DNA of 30,066 nucleotides from Sergeia podlipaevii (taxonomy: Eukaryota > Euglenozoa > Kinetoplastea > Trypanosomatida > Trypanosomatidae): NCBI GenBank assembly GCA_030849805.1, contig JASANZ010001987.1:1-30066 (forward strand). The letters run 5' to 3'. Shown piece after piece: positions 19,674 to 28,518 of this stretch. Position numbers and translations under genes: made by a program. Positions within the stretch are counted from its first letter, which is position 1; each line of letters starts with the position of its first letter. The notes beneath the pieces were generated by a model, which was given only the letters and a program-made list of their open reading frames with translations, was not told where the DNA came from and searched no databases.

Positions 19674-20410
19674 CGTCTTCTTTTATAATATATATACAAA
19701 TAATAATGATAATGAATGTGTGTTTGAATTAACGATGTGCGCGTGATAGTTTTGGTGTGAATCGACTTTCTTATTCTCACGTAGTGTTGCGAAGGAAGTT
19801 TGTACAGGTGTTCATATACACCAAGCACACATATGGTTACATCGCCTTTCTATATATATATATATATATCATTATTATTATTTTGATTTTTTGTTTACTC
19901 GTTTCTTTCTTTCTTTCTCTTTCTTTCCTTCTTTGCGTGTCTCACCCCAACAAAAGAAAAGAGTGGCGTGATTGATGTGAAGTTGAGTAGCAAAAAGGAG
20001 GGGTGGGTGGGTGGTGTTTATTTGGCTGCAATGCGTAGCCGATGCAAAAAAAATAAAAAAGAAAAGCATTAATACTTGAGACTATATCGGGTCTTTTTTT
20101 GTGTGTTTGGTAGGACAAAGAATAAGAAGCGGTAGTTGACCCAGAAGCGCCATTGTGAGACAATTGGTATGCTTCTATTTTCTGCCAAAAGAAAAATGGG
20201 AGTCCAATATACAGTTTTTGTGATGAAATATAATCCTTTGTTAACCCTGTATTTTTTTTCTTTTACTTGACTTTGTTTTCCTTTTCATTTTGCGTTCTCA
20301 TTATTGTACTTGAAGCAGATTCAGGCAATTGAGAGACAACACATAGATATCGTGATTCTTTTAACAAAAAAGGAAGCAACAGGAGCAAAGCAAGCAATTT
20401 GATAGCAATA
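19674..20410 (+). other. Intergenic region VTC1-sulfotransferase-like gene
   Basis: These 737 bases contain the VTC1 3' UTR with a (TA)n run near 19851-19869, CTTT repeats at about 19900-19930, a GGTGGGTGGGTGG stretch near 20002, and the acceptor tract of the next gene. No gene is supported. Confidence 0.6.
20250..20318 (+). promoter_or_regulatory. Probable trans-splice acceptor of the sulfotransferase-like gene
   Basis: T/C-rich tract followed by ACTTGAAGCAG. Candidate AGs are at 20314-20315 and 20317-20318, leaving about 92-95 leader bases. No ATG precedes 20411. Confidence 0.6.
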
Positions 20411-21925
20411 ATGCTTGGTAGGAAGGCGATGTCTGGCGTGCGCGATCTGCGCCGTGGTGGGAACCTACTTTACCACGCAACTAGCTGGGTCACACAGAAG
20501 CCTACTGTTGAATCGTTCGCTATAGACGCGGTTCTTGCGGACGCTTGCGCGCTTGCTGGTATTGCGGCTCCGTCCAATCCTGAAGAGCAGATACCGGATT
20601 ACAAATGGTGGAAGAAGCTTTGCAAAGCATGCGGAGAGAAACCGACAACTAGCTACGGTGGCGCTTTGCTACGCGGTCGCCTGCTGAACGGGCTCTCGCA
20701 GCGCCTTGCGATAGACGAGATTTTCCGACTTAATGGGACGGAAATAGAAGCAGAAAGGATTGAGCAGCCCCTTATTGTAATGGGATTACCTAGATCGACA
20801 GGCCATCTGGCAGCACATGTGCTTTCACGTTCAGGTCTCTTCTTATCTTTTAGGCAATGTGATACCTTTGCACCTTCATTGCTTTCTGAGATGGAGCGTG
20901 AGGACGCTTTCAAGCACAAATTTCGCGGCTTTACACGCGTCAATTCAGATTTTCTCTGCGTGCGCGTGCTCAATGGTAGTCAGATCGATGACGATTTGAC
21001 GCTGCACCTCATGACGCCGCAGTCGTATGCGTGGGGACTTCTACACGGCCTCGATGAGTATCTGCTGGACACGCTCGCGGAGGATCAGACTCCTGTCTAC
21101 GCCCAAGTGAAGCGTACCATGCAGCTTTTTCAATGGTACAAACGGTGCGGGCACTTTTCGGAGACTGTGGCACGTGAGTTCGAACCTATAGACAACGCGA
21201 TGGAGATCCAAACATATGGTACGAAGAATAAATTGGCGGGATCGCACTGGCTTCTCTTTAGCCCCTTTGCTATTCTCACCTCTGACGCCATCAACGCGGT
21301 CTTCCCTCATATGCGTGCTATTTGGGTGCATCGGGCTCTTGCTCAATGTATTCCATCCCTCTGCTCCTCGCTGAGCCTACACAATTCCTTGTACACTGGC
21401 AAGCCTCCCACGGACACGCAGCTTGCATCTATGGGCGAGAAGGTTCTGGGTATCTTTGGCTCCGGCACTGAGTACGCCATTGACTACTACGGTGATTTCG
21501 ATCAGCGCCGCATGGCGCACTGGTCGAACCGTGACGTGAAGCGGCACGCATCACGAATTGCCAGGAAAACGCTTGACTACTTTGGCATCGAGCTGGATCG
21601 GTTCCGGCGGATTCAAGTAATTAATGGTCAGACCGAATACTTGGAGAGCTTCCGCCCGCTACACGACTCTCAGATGCCTTACTTTTGCCTTCATGACGGC
21701 GTGATTGACCAGGTTTTCAGCAGCTACGTGCACCAGTTTGGAGAGTTTGCGTTTGAAAAGAAGTTTGGAGTGGAGGTGAAGGAGTACAAGCCCTTGACAC
21801 AGACCAACGATCAGTTTGCGATTGGGGCGTCGCAGCGCACCGGGAAGAGCGGTGCATCAGCAATGGGTGTAGGACAGCCGATGCCTGGACACCTTCTGCA
21901 AGAAGGCAAGGGCTTCAAGTGGTAG
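20411..21925 (+). CDS. Divergent sulfotransferase-fold protein
   Basis: The product is 504 residues from the ATG at 20411; the frame is open to 20399, but only with TTG. The overall plan matches bacterial-type sulfotransferases that move sulfate from PAPS. After an N-terminal helical region, PLIVMGLPRSTGHLAAHVL sits where the PAPS 5'-phosphosulfate loop belongs (GLPRSTG at 125-131). SHWLLFSPFAIL (W at 280) and a WVHRALAQCIPSLCSS block (305-320) match the later family motifs, the second being the 3'-phosphate site with Arg308 and Ser316 kept. However, the loop reads RSTGH instead of the usual RSGTT, and the lysine normally found in LKSPxHL is Phe. It may be inactive or act on something else. 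No membrane anchor is obvious. The C-terminal tail of about 50 residues is Gly/Ser/Gln-rich and probably disordered. Confidence 0.7.
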   Translation: MLGRKAMSGVRDLRRGGNLLYHATSWVTQKPTVESFAIDAVLADACALAGIAAPSNPEEQIPDYKWWKKLCKACGEKPTTSYGGALLRGRLLNGLSQRLAIDEIFRLNGTEIEAERIEQPLIVMGLPRSTGHLAAHVLSRSGLFLSFRQCDTFAPSLLSEMEREDAFKHKFRGFTRVNSDFLCVRVLNGSQIDDDLTLHLMTPQSYAWGLLHGLDEYLLDTLAEDQTPVYAQVKRTMQLFQWYKRCGHFSETVAREFEPIDNAMEIQTYGTKNKLAGSHWLLFSPFAILTSDAINAVFPHMRAIWVHRALAQCIPSLCSSLSLHNSLYTGKPPTDTQLASMGEKVLGIFGSGTEYAIDYYGDFDQRRMAHWSNRDVKRHASRIARKTLDYFGIELDRFRRIQVINGQTEYLESFRPLHDSQMPYFCLHDGVIDQVFSSYVHQFGEFAFEKKFGVEVKEYKPLTQTNDQFAIGASQRTGKSGASAMGVGQPMPGHLLQEGKGFKW

Positions 21926-23005
21926 GCTCCTTAGTGTGTGCTTTTCTTTCTGGGATAGCATTAATATGGAGAGGAGAGTGGGAAATGAAAAACGTATGCT
22001 AGACTTTTTTTTCTCCTCCTAATATTGCGCCTTTTTTTGTTGTGTGTGTGTTTGTGATGATGATTTCACGTTTTTTTTTCTTTTTTGGGGGGGTTATCAT
22101 TGTTATATTTTTATTATCTTGCAGTTGTTCTCATTCGTGTGCTTTCTTCTGTCTTGCTTGCATGCGCGTAAATGCCATACATCGGACGTTGCTTTGTTTT
22201 TGTTTTGTTTATTTGCTTGCTTTGGGTGGTTTGTAGGTTTCCTATGCTTTGCCTTGGTACATACGGCGTTTCAATGGACCGCAATAAGGCTCCAGATTGA
22301 AAATAGTTTTTTTAAAAGTGGAAGGAAGGGGAAGGAAGCGGAGTAGAAAGATGGAGAAGATGAATTATAGCACTACCGCCGCCTCCCCTGCTTTTTTTTT
22401 TGCTTTAAGTGGTTTTTCATGTTGACTTATCGTTCCTCTTGCACATATTTAAGGAAAACAATAGCAAAAAAAAAAAACATTGGGTTGAAATGAATGAATA
22501 AAATGTATTGATTCATCTTTTAAAGAAGACAAAGTCTAGTATTGTAAAACGCTTTGAGCCAGTTTTTCGGAGGTAGCGGTTTTTTTTTCCCCTACGTTCA
22601 TGTCAAAAGATACGTTTTATTGTCATAAAACTCTCTCCTATACATTCCTCGTATTTTTTTTTCCTTTTTTGTTCTATTTATGACACCTTTTTCTTAGAGC
22701 AGCTGTGTATATAGAATACATCCACACGTACGCGCACACACACACAAAAAAAAAAAGAAAGCACGCACACTGTGTGTATACCTGGAGCCACCTTGCGTGA
22801 AGGCGCATATTTTGCTTTATTCTCACAGAGAAGAAAGGGAAGAAAAAGAAAGTTGAAACGCTTTTAGTTGCTCTTGTTGTCGTTGTTTGGAGCTGAAAAA
22901 AGAAGGTTAGACCAATCATTTTTGTATATATATACGAGGTAGAGAGAGAAAAAGAAAAAAAGAAGTAAATCATCCCTCACACAGAACACCCTCCTACATA
23001 GGCTC
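21926..23005 (+). other. Intergenic region, 1.08 kb
   Basis: T-rich DNA with TG, CA (about 22735-22745) and A/T homopolymers. Open frames on both strands are Phe/Cys/Leu or Lys strings with no family features. Candidate acceptors for the next gene include TTATTCTCACAG near 22827 and the AG at 23000-23001, the latter four bases before the ATG. Confidence 0.55.
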
Positions 23006-23956
23006 ATGACGGAAGGGCGTCTAGAGACGGTCCACAACTTACGTCCCAAGAACTGGGACAATCGCCGGCACTGGACCAACTGGCATCACCTTTATGACTG
23101 CGAGCAGGATCACATCACTCGTGAGAGTGCCCCCTTTCATGACCTGCGCGCTGGCGGTCAGTTCCAGTATGAGTACTGGGGTTCTGGTCCACACAATGAG
23201 CTGATTGAACCGCACAAGCTGAACAACAGAGATTGTGGTGACCGCATGGACTTTGCCCCTGGCAGTGGCACAAATATGGGTGGTTGGGGACATATGCCTT
23301 TAGACACAGAAGCCGGAGGCCCGCCACAGTCCACGGCACCAAAACGTAGCAGGGCGCTCTTCTCCAAGAAGAACCCTCTCAGGCGGGGTCTCTTTTCAGA
23401 GTATCCTTACATGCCAGAGGGAGAGGCGGAGGAGAAGAGCTCGGACTGCGCCGATGCTAGCAAGCGCGCGGGTATGATGAAGGCGGGCGGTCCCGCACGG
23501 TACATTGGCCAGCCTCACGAGTATATCGTGGATCCATACAATGATAAGATGAATCGTGGCCGCATTGGGCACTTCAAGGGCGGCCCTGTGGAGCATCAGA
23601 ATCCCCACTGGATGCCCGACGGAGAGCCAGAGAGACGCCCGATCAAGTCCTACGGCCCCTTTCTGGCGGGCAAGGCGAACGGCTTCACACTGGGCGGGGA
23701 CATGGAGTGGATTCCCGATCCGTACGACGGCGGCATGATCAAAGATGGCCGCCGGCCCTTCCGCACCTGGCACACGCGGACCAAGTGGTCTATGCCGACG
23801 CATGCGCCGTGGTCGACTGGCAAGCAGACGGCTGCACCACGTCGCGGGAAGGGCCTTGACTGCACCGACCGCAATCTTCCGAGCCTGCGCACGTATCGCA
23901 AGGCAGACCTTACACAGACCATCGGCTCGGAGGCGGCCTTGAATCAAACACGTTAG
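23006..23956 (+). CDS. DPY-motif protein, possible flagellar CFAP96/C4orf47-like
   Basis: This 316-residue protein is rich in Gly, Pro, Trp, His and Arg and has no membrane segment or signal peptide. It looks like a mostly extended, low-helix protein. A RGLFSEYPYMPEG segment lies at about residues 127-139. Two similar motifs follow about 61 residues apart, EYIVDPYND (from 172) and EWIPDPYDG (from 234), each near GGP/GPF and basic residues. This repeating aromatic-Pro-Asp-Pro-Tyr style recalls the C4orf47/CFAP96 family (DUF4586) and other proteins that line axonemal microtubules. That link is from memory of the style and is weak. The start ATG follows ACATAGGCTC. Coding GC is high compared with neighbours, with long antisense open frames as a by-product. 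Confidence 0.65.
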   Translation: MTEGRLETVHNLRPKNWDNRRHWTNWHHLYDCEQDHITRESAPFHDLRAGGQFQYEYWGSGPHNELIEPHKLNNRDCGDRMDFAPGSGTNMGGWGHMPLDTEAGGPPQSTAPKRSRALFSKKNPLRRGLFSEYPYMPEGEAEEKSSDCADASKRAGMMKAGGPARYIGQPHEYIVDPYNDKMNRGRIGHFKGGPVEHQNPHWMPDGEPERRPIKSYGPFLAGKANGFTLGGDMEWIPDPYDGGMIKDGRRPFRTWHTRTKWSMPTHAPWSTGKQTAAPRRGKGLDCTDRNLPSLRTYRKADLTQTIGSEAALNQTR

Positions 23957-24274
23957 AGATGCTTATATATAGCGTTAGATAGAGATGAGGTTTGTCAGAA
24001 GCAGAGGAGGTGTGCCAGTTGGGAGAAACAATAAAGGGGGAAAAGTTTGCCCTCTTTTCTTTCTTTTTGTTCCCGTTTTGGAATGATTACATGTTTTGGT
24101 TTGCGAAAAATGTTTGTGTGTGTGAGAGATTTTTTTTTTTTTGATATAGGATGTATAATACCACACTCACGCCTTTCATATGGAACGGTCGAGATTTCTG
24201 TTGTTGTTGTTTTCTCCCTCTCTTTCTGGTGTGCTTGTATATGAATCCTTCTTTTTCATTTTTGGCAATTGTTG

Positions 24275-24278
<4 letters not shown>

Positions 24279-24308
<30 letters not shown>
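24279..24308. repeat. (TA)15 microsatellite
   Basis: About 15 perfect TA repeats in the spacer, followed by GCGTGTGTACGTGTGCGTG. Confidence 0.85.
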
Positions 24309-24312
<4 letters not shown>

Positions 24313-24474
24313 TGTGTACGTGTGCGTGATGATCTAGAAGGGGTGTATAAAAGGTTCTGCATTTTGCGTGCAAATGTGAGGCCTTTTCTTTGTGCACGCC
24401 GGCATATGCAAAGCAACAATTGAGACATGTAGAATTTTGTGGGAGGTTTCCCTTCGTTTACATTCGTAAGATTC

Positions 24475-24504
24475 CAACAACAACAACAACAACAACAACA
24501 ACAA
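24475..24504. repeat. (CAA)10 microsatellite
   Basis: About ten CAA repeats in untranslated spacer, ending in AAAAG. Confidence 0.85.
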
Positions 24505-24872
24505 AAGTGTGGGAAAACAGATTTTGTGTCTAAAAGGCTCACTCAGGTCGGAGGCTGCATGCACATATATATATGTTTATGCCAGACTTTAGCTTTTCAA
24601 TGAAGGGGTGCATGAGAATACACAGGCATCTTCATACGCAGTGTTCGTCGTCACGCTTTTTTTTTCCTGTAATGGTCACTCCTTTCATTTTTTTTTTCTC
24701 CCCTTTCTGTATCGTCAAAAGGTACTACTCTAGCCCTTGTTTTTTTCATTCATGCGTTTTGCTGTGAGAGGGGTCAAAAAAAGAAAAAAAAAACTGTAAC
24801 TCCAACCCTATATCATAATACACATACGCATAAGCACATACATACATTTACCTCAGTTCATTCATATTGCTC

Positions 24873-25013
24873 ATGGTACATGCCTGTGTCACGTCTCCAC
24901 GTGCTTGCGCGACAGCCCCGGCACCTGCAGCTGTTTTCTTATCGACAAGCGCATGGTGGCCTTTCTTTGCGTGCACCAATGCGATTGCCGGTAGGGTCTC
25001 TGCACAACACTGA
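24873..25013 (+). other. Upstream reading frame overlapping the W-repeat gene start
   Basis: An ATG at 24873 lies seven bases before the main ATG at 24880, in a different frame. It opens 46 codons ending at TGA 25011-25013, inside the main gene. Every candidate splice acceptor I see is upstream of both ATGs, so the mRNA would carry both. It could lower translation of the main frame. I do not propose that the peptide is functional. Confidence 0.45.
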
Positions 25014-27714
25014 AGAGGCTGCGCGCCACGTTAGTGCTTCCGCTGATGGTACAAGTTATCAAAGCACGAATGGCAGTAGTGGTAGTCGAAGCTCTAGTGG
25101 CACAATGGAGATAGCGGCAATAGCAGCAGCAGCAGCAGCAGCAGAGAGGAGGATGGCGCCAGTGAAATGTATCGACCGCAAACGTGGTGAAGTCACCACT
25201 TGCTTGACCACTCATAGTAATAAGACCGCTGGACGTGTTGCCGCGGCGTCCACGCTGGCCTCCAACAACTGCTGGTGTGAGGCGCTCGCGGTGATATTTT
25301 CGTCATCGTTGCTGTCGTCGTCGTCGCCGTCTTCACACCCCATCGTGTCTTCAGCATCTTCCAACAGTAGCAACAACAAACGCAATACGATGCATCTTTC
25401 TTCTCATTATCAAGAATGGCAGGGCACGCTAGAGGAGGTTCTGGCCGCGCTGCTGCAGAGCGGCAAAGGCGATTGCGCGCTGGCCCTGTGGCGGGAGCTG
25501 GTTGAGCGTCCCCCTCTCTCACTTTTTCAGTCCGACGCTTTGCAGGCAGCAGATCCGCTGGGTATGCCGCTGTCTCCCTCTATAATGCTCCAGTTTGCGT
25601 TTTTTGCTCTTATTGTGAAGGAGGACCGTGTGTTGGCGCTCGATCTGGCGCTCTTGCTAGAGGCGGAGCAGCAGCACCTTCTGGCATCAGCGCTCACAGG
25701 TCGTGGCTTGGTCGCGGAACGAGAAGGCTGTGAGAAACCTTCAGGATGCGAAGGCGCTACAGGCAGTCAGTGGCGTCTCTTGACTGCGTGGTTGAAGCAG
25801 GCCTGCCGCTGCGATGGCGAAGCGGCTGCCACTGCTTCAATCAACCGGACTGAGTTGCTTCCGCTGTGTCTCAAGGCGTGTGGCGTCGATGAGATAGCAA
25901 TTGAGCTGGCATGCAAAGTAGCCTCTGAGACGGCGGACTCCTTTCCTCTCTCCATCTCAAAAGAAAAGAGGGAGGCATCTATCAACACACCCAGAGAGGA
26001 CAAGGACACGCAAGAACATCTTGCCACTTACAATATATTTGTGTATGTTGTGTGGCCACTCATAGGACTGCCTGATGCGCATCAACAGCAGCAGAAGAAG
26101 CTGCAACGGACTAGTCTGAAAATTGCTGGAGCTGCTGCTGCTGCTGCTTCGTCGTTGGACGTCATACATGCCTACACCGACGTCGGTGCATGGGAGTCCG
26201 CGCTGAGAGTGATACAAGTGACTATTCACAATCCACTGCATGCCGCGCGGAAGGCGCTTACGGCATGTGAGAGGGCACAAGCCTTGTGTGAAGGAAAACC
26301 CATGAACCACAAACGCAACTACTTCAACAACAGCAGGCATGATGGACTGGAAAGTGAAAAAGTTGCGGAGGAGCGCGCACTTTGGGTCCGTGGAAGCTGG
26401 CAAGGCGCTTTAGCGGTGCTCCTTTGCAGTTGCGACGGCAGCGGTTGCACCACGCCACGTATTGGTCGTCATCTCGGTCCCCGCGAGGTAGGTCGTGCTG
26501 TCACACTGCTGGCTTCCGCCCATCGCTGGCGTGAGGCGACTCAGCTCTTTGTTCATCTCATTGGTCCCACATGCAGGGCACAACGCGAAATGAGAGAAAT
26601 TGAAAGGAGTACGGCAGTGGTGAACTCTGACAGCAGTGGTGGCGATGGTGACAACAACAGCAGTAAGCTGCCCCTCGTTCGTGTCGATGGTTATCTGTTC
26701 TCTCAAGTTGCCTACGCTATTACTTCCTCGCTGATACACTCAGAAGAGAAGTGCTCACCCAACTTTTGCTTGCATTCTTCTCACCGCACCCCCCATTCTA
26801 CGGAAGCTACCCGTGACTTTACAAGCGACATCAGCAGCGGCAGCTCTTCGACCAGAAAGAACAGAGCGGACACGGTGTTGGAGCTGTACGCGCTGTGGCG
26901 ATGCGCAGCGGGTGACGCGGCAGGTGCAACCCCTGATATGATGCATCACCTTCTGCAGGCAGCGGTGCGAGGCTCATCAGAGGCTGCCGAGGGAGGTGGA
27001 AAGCTGGCGAGTGCGGCGGCAGGGATGAGGACGATAGAAGGCAGCGCAGAGAACTGCCAAAAGGGACAATGTACAGAGCAGAAGAGCACGATGGTGATGA
27101 TGCCTGTGCCAGGGTCTCAAGTGCTGCTTGACTTCATCAAAAGTGAGCGTGTGCTGGAGCGGCTTCTCGTGGATCGCTGGGTAGGCTCCTGGCAGTCAGC
27201 GCTTCGTCTCGCTGCTGCTGCCGCTGCTACTGCTGACTCGCCACGCTTGCTGATGACCGTCGCCCGCCACTCACCCGCACACGGCGCCATTTACGATGCA
27301 GCGATGCGTCTCTCACAGCAGCATCAGTGGGAACTGGGGGCGGCGCAGCGCTCCGCTATTGCGAGGCACCTCGATGTCCATGCAGCGCTTTCTACTACAG
27401 AGGAGTCGGGGGAGGATGTTGAAGATGGCAAGGAAAGTCGTGAAGAACAAGGGGCTGGCGAGACACATCACAGGCACCCGCATCTCGTCAGTGGTTGCCA
27501 CACGCATAGCAAACTGTATGGTGGTGGTGGTGGTGGTGGTCATCGAGCTGTTGGATCGCGTAGTACCGATTGTGCCACTGCTACACCTACCGCTGGGTCC
27601 TCTCCGCCTTCTTCTTTAGCGCGAGCAAGGCGTCGCATGGATCTTGCCGCCCAACTGCTTGATGAGCTACTTGGCTCCAGCGCTCCACCCCAAAATCCAA
27701 GGGGAGCACAATAA
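24880..27714 (+). CDS. W-repeat (PPR-like) protein, probably mitochondrial
   Basis: This is a 944-residue, mostly helical protein. The N-terminus (MPVSRLHVLARQPRHLQLFSY) is Arg-rich and lacks acidic residues for over 40 positions, as in mitochondrial presequences. Tryptophan motifs of the form W-x-x-A-(L/T) recur at about residues 132 (WCEAL), 438 (WESAL), 507 (WQGAL), 550 (WREAT) and 771 (WQSAL), each in a helical-pair context. This pattern is common in trypanosomatid PPR-like proteins that bind mitochondrial RNA or sit on mitoribosomes. Between repeats are low-complexity insertions: Ala at 80-87 from GCA codons, Ser/Asn stretches, and a Gly7 run near residue 883. I could not place the individual 35-residue PPR units. 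A different in-frame start, ATG at 24979, would remove the presequence. Confidence 0.7.
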   Translation: MPVSRLHVLARQPRHLQLFSYRQAHGGLSLRAPMRLPVGSLHNTEEAARHVSASADGTSYQSTNGSSGSRSSSGTMEIAAIAAAAAAAERRMAPVKCIDRKRGEVTTCLTTHSNKTAGRVAAASTLASNNCWCEALAVIFSSSLLSSSSPSSHPIVSSASSNSSNNKRNTMHLSSHYQEWQGTLEEVLAALLQSGKGDCALALWRELVERPPLSLFQSDALQAADPLGMPLSPSIMLQFAFFALIVKEDRVLALDLALLLEAEQQHLLASALTGRGLVAEREGCEKPSGCEGATGSQWRLLTAWLKQACRCDGEAAATASINRTELLPLCLKACGVDEIAIELACKVASETADSFPLSISKEKREASINTPREDKDTQEHLATYNIFVYVVWPLIGLPDAHQQQQKKLQRTSLKIAGAAAAAASSLDVIHAYTDVGAWESALRVIQVTIHNPLHAARKALTACERAQALCEGKPMNHKRNYFNNSRHDGLESEKVAEERALWVRGSWQGALAVLLCSCDGSGCTTPRIGRHLGPREVGRAVTLLASAHRWREATQLFVHLIGPTCRAQREMREIERSTAVVNSDSSGGDGDNNSSKLPLVRVDGYLFSQVAYAITSSLIHSEEKCSPNFCLHSSHRTPHSTEATRDFTSDISSGSSSTRKNRADTVLELYALWRCAAGDAAGATPDMMHHLLQAAVRGSSEAAEGGGKLASAAAGMRTIEGSAENCQKGQCTEQKSTMVMMPVPGSQVLLDFIKSERVLERLLVDRWVGSWQSALRLAAAAAATADSPRLLMTVARHSPAHGAIYDAAMRLSQQHQWELGAAQRSAIARHLDVHAALSTTEESGEDVEDGKESREEQGAGETHHRHPHLVSGCHTHSKLYGGGGGGGHRAVGSRSTDCATATPTAGSSPPSSLARARRRMDLAAQLLDELLGSSAPPQNPRGAQ

Positions 27715-28518
27715 AGAATGGACAGGAGAAAGAGTAGTAGAGAGTAAGGCAGGTCGGAGGTGGGAAAGAGAGAGGCGTTTGTGATAACTTGTGCAACTCA
27801 TTCAAAAAACGAATGTCTCTTCTTGTTTTTTTTTTTTTTTACCTGTTGGTGCTCACGATGCCGATCATAACATTATTATTATATTTTTTTTTTAAGTGTG
27901 TTCTTGTTATTACTGCTGTTGTTGTTAATGGGGACTTCTTTGCACTTTAACTTTCTTCTTCTTCTTCTTTTTTTTTTCTCTCTCTCTCTCTCTCTCTCGT
28001 TTTTAATTTCAGAGCTCAGGTTTAGTATAATTATTTGCCTTGTTTTACATATCTGAAAGACTTTCGCAGTTCTTCTTTTTTTTTTTTTCACATTTTATTT
28101 TTTAAAGGCTTCCATTTTTTTTTATTTTTTTTACGTGCCTCTTTTTTGTGTGTATTTCTGTCTATATCTACTTATCAAACGGTCTCCTCGGCTATTGAAC
28201 AGCAAGCTTTTTATCACCTAGTAGTTTAGGCAATTCCTAAGTGAAAAGAAAAAAAAAAAAGAGAGAAGGCAAAGAAAAAAAACACAGTCGCTTTTATCGT
28301 TGTTATAGAATATCGGCAGTCGATTCATTTTTCTTAAAAGAGATTCCTTTTTTGGGAAAAAGGCGGGTAGAGAAGCTATATATATATAGTTTTAAAAAAA
28401 GGCGACTTAGCGAGCCTCCTGGAGGAAGAGAAACAAAACGCACTCAAAGTGAAAGGGAGAGTGTATATAAGCTAGCTATTCCAAAAGAAAGAAAAAAAAT
28501 AGAGAGAGAGAAATTCAG
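27715..28518 (+). other. Intergenic region, 0.80 kb
   Basis: T-rich 3' flank with T17, (CTT)n, (CT)n at about 27977-27999 and further T runs, then a purine-rich leader with a TATATATATA run near 28379-28388. No gene is supported. Confidence 0.55.
28137..28202 (+). promoter_or_regulatory. Probable trans-splice acceptor of the carrier-like gene
   Basis: T/C-rich stretch ending CTATTGAACAG (AG at 28201-28202). It would leave a leader of about 316 bases. The ATG at 28519 also directly follows a CAG, but the sequence before that is purine-rich and a poor acceptor. Confidence 0.4.

Larger units (their letters stand above)
23957..24879 (+). other. Intergenic region, 0.92 kb
   Basis: T-rich spacer with a long (TA)n run and a (CAA)n run, the 3' UTR of the preceding gene and the leader of the next. 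Apparent small open frames come from these repeats. Acceptor candidates for the next gene are the AG after the T tract near 24768 and ACCTCAG at 24855-24856. Confidence 0.55.

Noticed and set aside
22042..22346. Phe/Cys-rich small membrane-protein-like frames
   Set aside because: They are translations of T-rich spacer; hydrophobicity comes from TTT and TGT runs, with two overlapping frames equally open.
24087..24542. 151-codon minus-strand frame with Cys and Tyr-Ile runs
   Set aside because: It is produced by the (CAA)n and (TA)n microsatellites and lies antisense in a plus-strand unit.
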